Shown one piece after another: positions 6,989 through 7,723 of a stretch of 7,723 bases of DNA. The notes below the pieces were generated by a model. That model ran no database searches. It saw only the letters and a list, made by a program, of their open reading frames with translations, and was not told the origin of the DNA. Both the position numbers and the translations under genes were made by a program. Numbering within the stretch: the first letter of the stretch is position 1; the number at the start of each line of letters is the position of its first letter. This DNA is from a bacterium (lineage in GTDB: Bacteria > Bdellovibrionota_C > UBA2361 > SZUA-149), in assembly GCA_003230795.1 (NCBI GenBank), contig QIGM01000293.1, positions 1-7,723 of the forward strand. The letters run 5' to 3'.

Positions 6989-7010
6989 GACGGAATTATT
7001 AAAATCCGTC
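6989..7010. promoter_or_regulatory. Short stem-loop upstream of the zinc-ribbon gene
   Basis: GACGGA (6989-6994) pairs with TCCGTC (7005-7010), with two more A-T pairs inside after one mismatch and a 4-nt loop. On the minus strand it is followed by TTTAGC only, and on the plus strand by ATCCTCTTTT, so neither side gives a canonical terminator. It could be an operator or a leader structure for the gene at 7075. Confidence 0.35.
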
Positions 7011-7013
7011 ATC

Positions 7014-7041
7014 CTCTTTTGCTTAGGCTCTTTTGCTTAGG
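7014..7041. repeat. Perfect 14-bp tandem duplication
   Basis: The unit ctcttttgcttagg occurs twice without mismatch at 7014-7027 and 7028-7041, directly after the 6989-7010 hairpin and 33 bp before the zinc-ribbon ATG. Perfect identity points to a recent slippage event or to a functional duplicated site. Confidence 0.85.
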
Positions 7042-7074
7042 TTGAAGCATAAGAGAACTCGTGGGGGTGTGTGT

Positions 7075-7275
7075 ATGGAGGTGAAGACAGACAATAGTTT
7101 TCCGACTTGCTTGAAATGTAATGCCGGAATTCTCCTTCCTCTATCTGATTACGGTCAAGAAGGGGCTTCGGTTACCTACAAGGCTTGGGCTTGCAACAGT
7201 CCTGATTGCGGCTTCTCAATTCGTATCGACAAAGGTGAAGTGTCCTACGGACGGAAGATACAGCCGAAAAGCTAG
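7075..7275 (+). CDS. Small zinc-ribbon protein of unknown function
   Basis: A 66-aa soluble protein that I do not recognise as a named family. It has one four-cysteine zinc knuckle pair: Cys12-x2-Cys15 (CLKC) and Cys40-x4-Cys45 (CNSPDC), separated by LLPLSDYGQEG and TYKAWAC. It ends in a basic stretch (SYGRKIQPKS). The arrangement suggests a single zinc ribbon binding one Zn2+, seen in nucleic-acid-binding or adaptor proteins, but no partner can be named. I chose the ATG at 7075, which has GGGGG about 7 nt upstream; a TTG in frame at 7033 would add 14 residues, overlaps the 14-bp duplication and lacks a ribosome binding site. It is the only plus-strand gene here, divergent from ispE, with no clear terminator after it. 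Confidence 0.75.
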   Translation: MEVKTDNSFPTCLKCNAGILLPLSDYGQEGASVTYKAWACNSPDCGFSIRIDKGEVSYGRKIQPKS

Positions 7276-7363
7276 GCTATCCGATATCATTTTCTAATGC
7301 TGTGGAAGGCTCGTCGCTTATTTTCTGAGCGCAATCCTTATCGCGCAGTTTTCCACTTGGCCT

Positions 7364-7540
7364 TTAATTTGGCGGACTCCAGCCTTCTCCACATTCTTGA
7401 TATTGTGCCCCGAGGTCACAAGTAAATCGGCAGCAGACTAGGTCTACTGCCGCCTTCGCACGGCTCTCTCCACCCTGCCTTATACACTGCACTGCCTCAC
7501 GCTTGAACTCTTCACTGAAACTTCGCTTCTGCCTTTTCAT
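7364..7540 (-). pseudogene. IS3-family OrfA transposase remnant
   Basis: The ATG at 7540-7538, with AGAGGTG 5 nt upstream, starts MKRQKRSFSEEFKREAVQ and continues IRQGGESRAKAAVDL. This is the N-terminal helix-turn-helix of IS3-family OrfA (the Tnp_8 type), which binds the IS ends. After residue 32 the similarity stops abruptly: a Cys-rich, unrelated sequence (VCCRFTCD...) follows and ends at TAA (7366-7364). The second half of the helix-turn-helix, the leucine zipper and all of OrfB (the DDE catalytic domain) are absent, so it cannot encode a working transposase. A frame extending upstream to 7564 lies within the IS end and is not needed. Confidence 0.8.
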
Positions 7541-7574
7541 CGACACCTCTTGAGTATTTCTCACTACTTTTTGC

Positions 7575-7601
7575 GGTGTCCGTCAACTCGGGGGAGGGTC
7601 A
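7575..7601 (-). repeat. IS3-family left terminal inverted repeat
   Basis: A 27-bp end sequence running 7601 to 7575 on the minus strand, opening TGACCC and closing GGACACC. No partner end is in the window, so no target-site duplication can be checked. Confidence 0.6.
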
Positions 7602-7621
7602 CACTATGTGTTGCTTATCCG

Positions 7622-7672
7622 CGTACGCAGAATATGATCCTCGTGCATACTCGGAATCATATTCTGCGTACG
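7622..7672. repeat. Perfect 17-bp inverted repeat with 17-nt spacer
   Basis: Left arm CGTACGCAGAATATGAT (7622-7638) is exactly complementary to the right arm (7656-7672), across a 17-nt spacer that may add two further C-G pairs. The arms end in the self-complementary CGTACG. It lies 20 bp outside the IS3 end and has no U-tract on either side, so it is not a standard intrinsic terminator. It could be a palindromic mobile unit (REP or MITE-like), a recombinase or regulator site, or a cruciform. Confidence 0.85.
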
Positions 7673-7723
7673 ATTTGGGCGTTCTCGCACAAACCTATTT
7701 GAGAGACAATTGGCTAGTGTCTT

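Larger units (their letters stand above)
6689..7074. other. Intergenic region between ispE leader ORF and zinc-ribbon gene
   Basis: No convincing gene lies in these 386 bases. The region separates divergent transcription units and should hold promoters for both. I find no strong -35/-10 pair on either strand; a TATAAC at 6974-6979 on the plus strand is the best -10-like box. On the minus strand GGAGGA stands 7 nt before an ATG at about 6792, but this opens only a 3-codon frame. It also contains imperfect dyads near 6850-6877 (cttatcgac / gtcgagtaag) and 6911-6925 (cagac / gtctg), a hairpin at 6989-7010 and a 14-bp tandem duplication at 7014-7041. Confidence 0.6.
7364..7601 (-). mobile_element. 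Truncated IS3-family insertion sequence, left end
   Basis: On the minus strand the element begins at 7601 with TGACCCTCCCCCGAG and continues TTGACGGACACC (to 7575). The TGA start, C-rich stretch and GGACACC close are typical of an IS3-family terminal inverted repeat. The orfA ATG lies about 60 bp inside, as expected. No matching right end (a plus-strand TGACCC facing the other way) is found between 7276 and 7400. The element is therefore truncated, and its lower-coordinate boundary is uncertain. Confidence 0.7.

Noticed and set aside
7329..7352. Possible terminator after the zinc-ribbon gene (GCGC...GCGCAG then TTTT)
   Set aside because: The stem is only 4 bp plus 2 after a bulge, with a 10-nt loop; too weak to call.
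7622..7672. Reading the 17-bp inverted repeat as a rho-independent terminator or as dif
   Set aside because: No U-tract follows on either strand, and the sequence does not resemble the 28-bp XerCD site.

Overview
The window carries a minus-strand bacterial housekeeping cluster. In transcription order (right to left) it reads ispE - tRNA-Gln(UUG) - prs - rplY (long Ctc/bL25 form) - pth - hppA - rpsF, and rpsF runs off the left edge. The order ispE/tRNA-Gln/prs/rplY/pth/.../rpsF is, from memory, typical of deltaproteobacteria-like lineages (Desulfobacterota, Myxococcota and relatives). With moderate GC this suggests such an organism, but no marker fixes the phylum. No phage, plasmid or CRISPR signature is visible.

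Layout. Positions 1-476: start of rpsF (bS6) with an Arg/Gly/Asp-rich tail. 555-2651: hppA, a K+-dependent membrane pyrophosphatase with the residues of the Na+-pumping type and a good -10 box of its own. 2789-3439: pth. 3488-4210: rplY, most likely starting at a GTG. 4319-5272: prs. 5316-5346: a strong 14-bp hairpin between tRNA and prs. 5437-5508: tRNA-Gln. 5548-6615: ispE, longer than usual, with a possible short ORF overlapping its start. 6689-7074: mostly non-coding, divergent from the next gene. 7075-7275: a plus-strand gene for an unrecognised 66-aa zinc-ribbon protein. 7364-7601: one end of a decayed IS3-family element. 7622-7672: a perfect 17-bp inverted repeat just outside that element.

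How the genes fit together. IspE makes an isoprenoid precursor. Prs supplies PRPP for nucleotide, His and Trp synthesis. The remaining genes serve translation: tRNA-Gln, two ribosomal proteins, and Pth, which recycles peptidyl-tRNA. HppA would remove the PPi released by tRNA charging, transcription and PRPP-using reactions and store the energy as an ion gradient. Its own promoter suggests a semi-independent unit placed in the cluster.

I see no convincing novel multi-gene system. The more unusual signals are small: short two-copy tandem duplications (12-14 bp) in four of the seven intergenic gaps, two next to stop codons; the prs-leader hairpin; the inverted repeat beside the IS end; the zinc-ribbon protein; and lineage-specific insertions or tails in Pth, IspE, bL25 and bS6.
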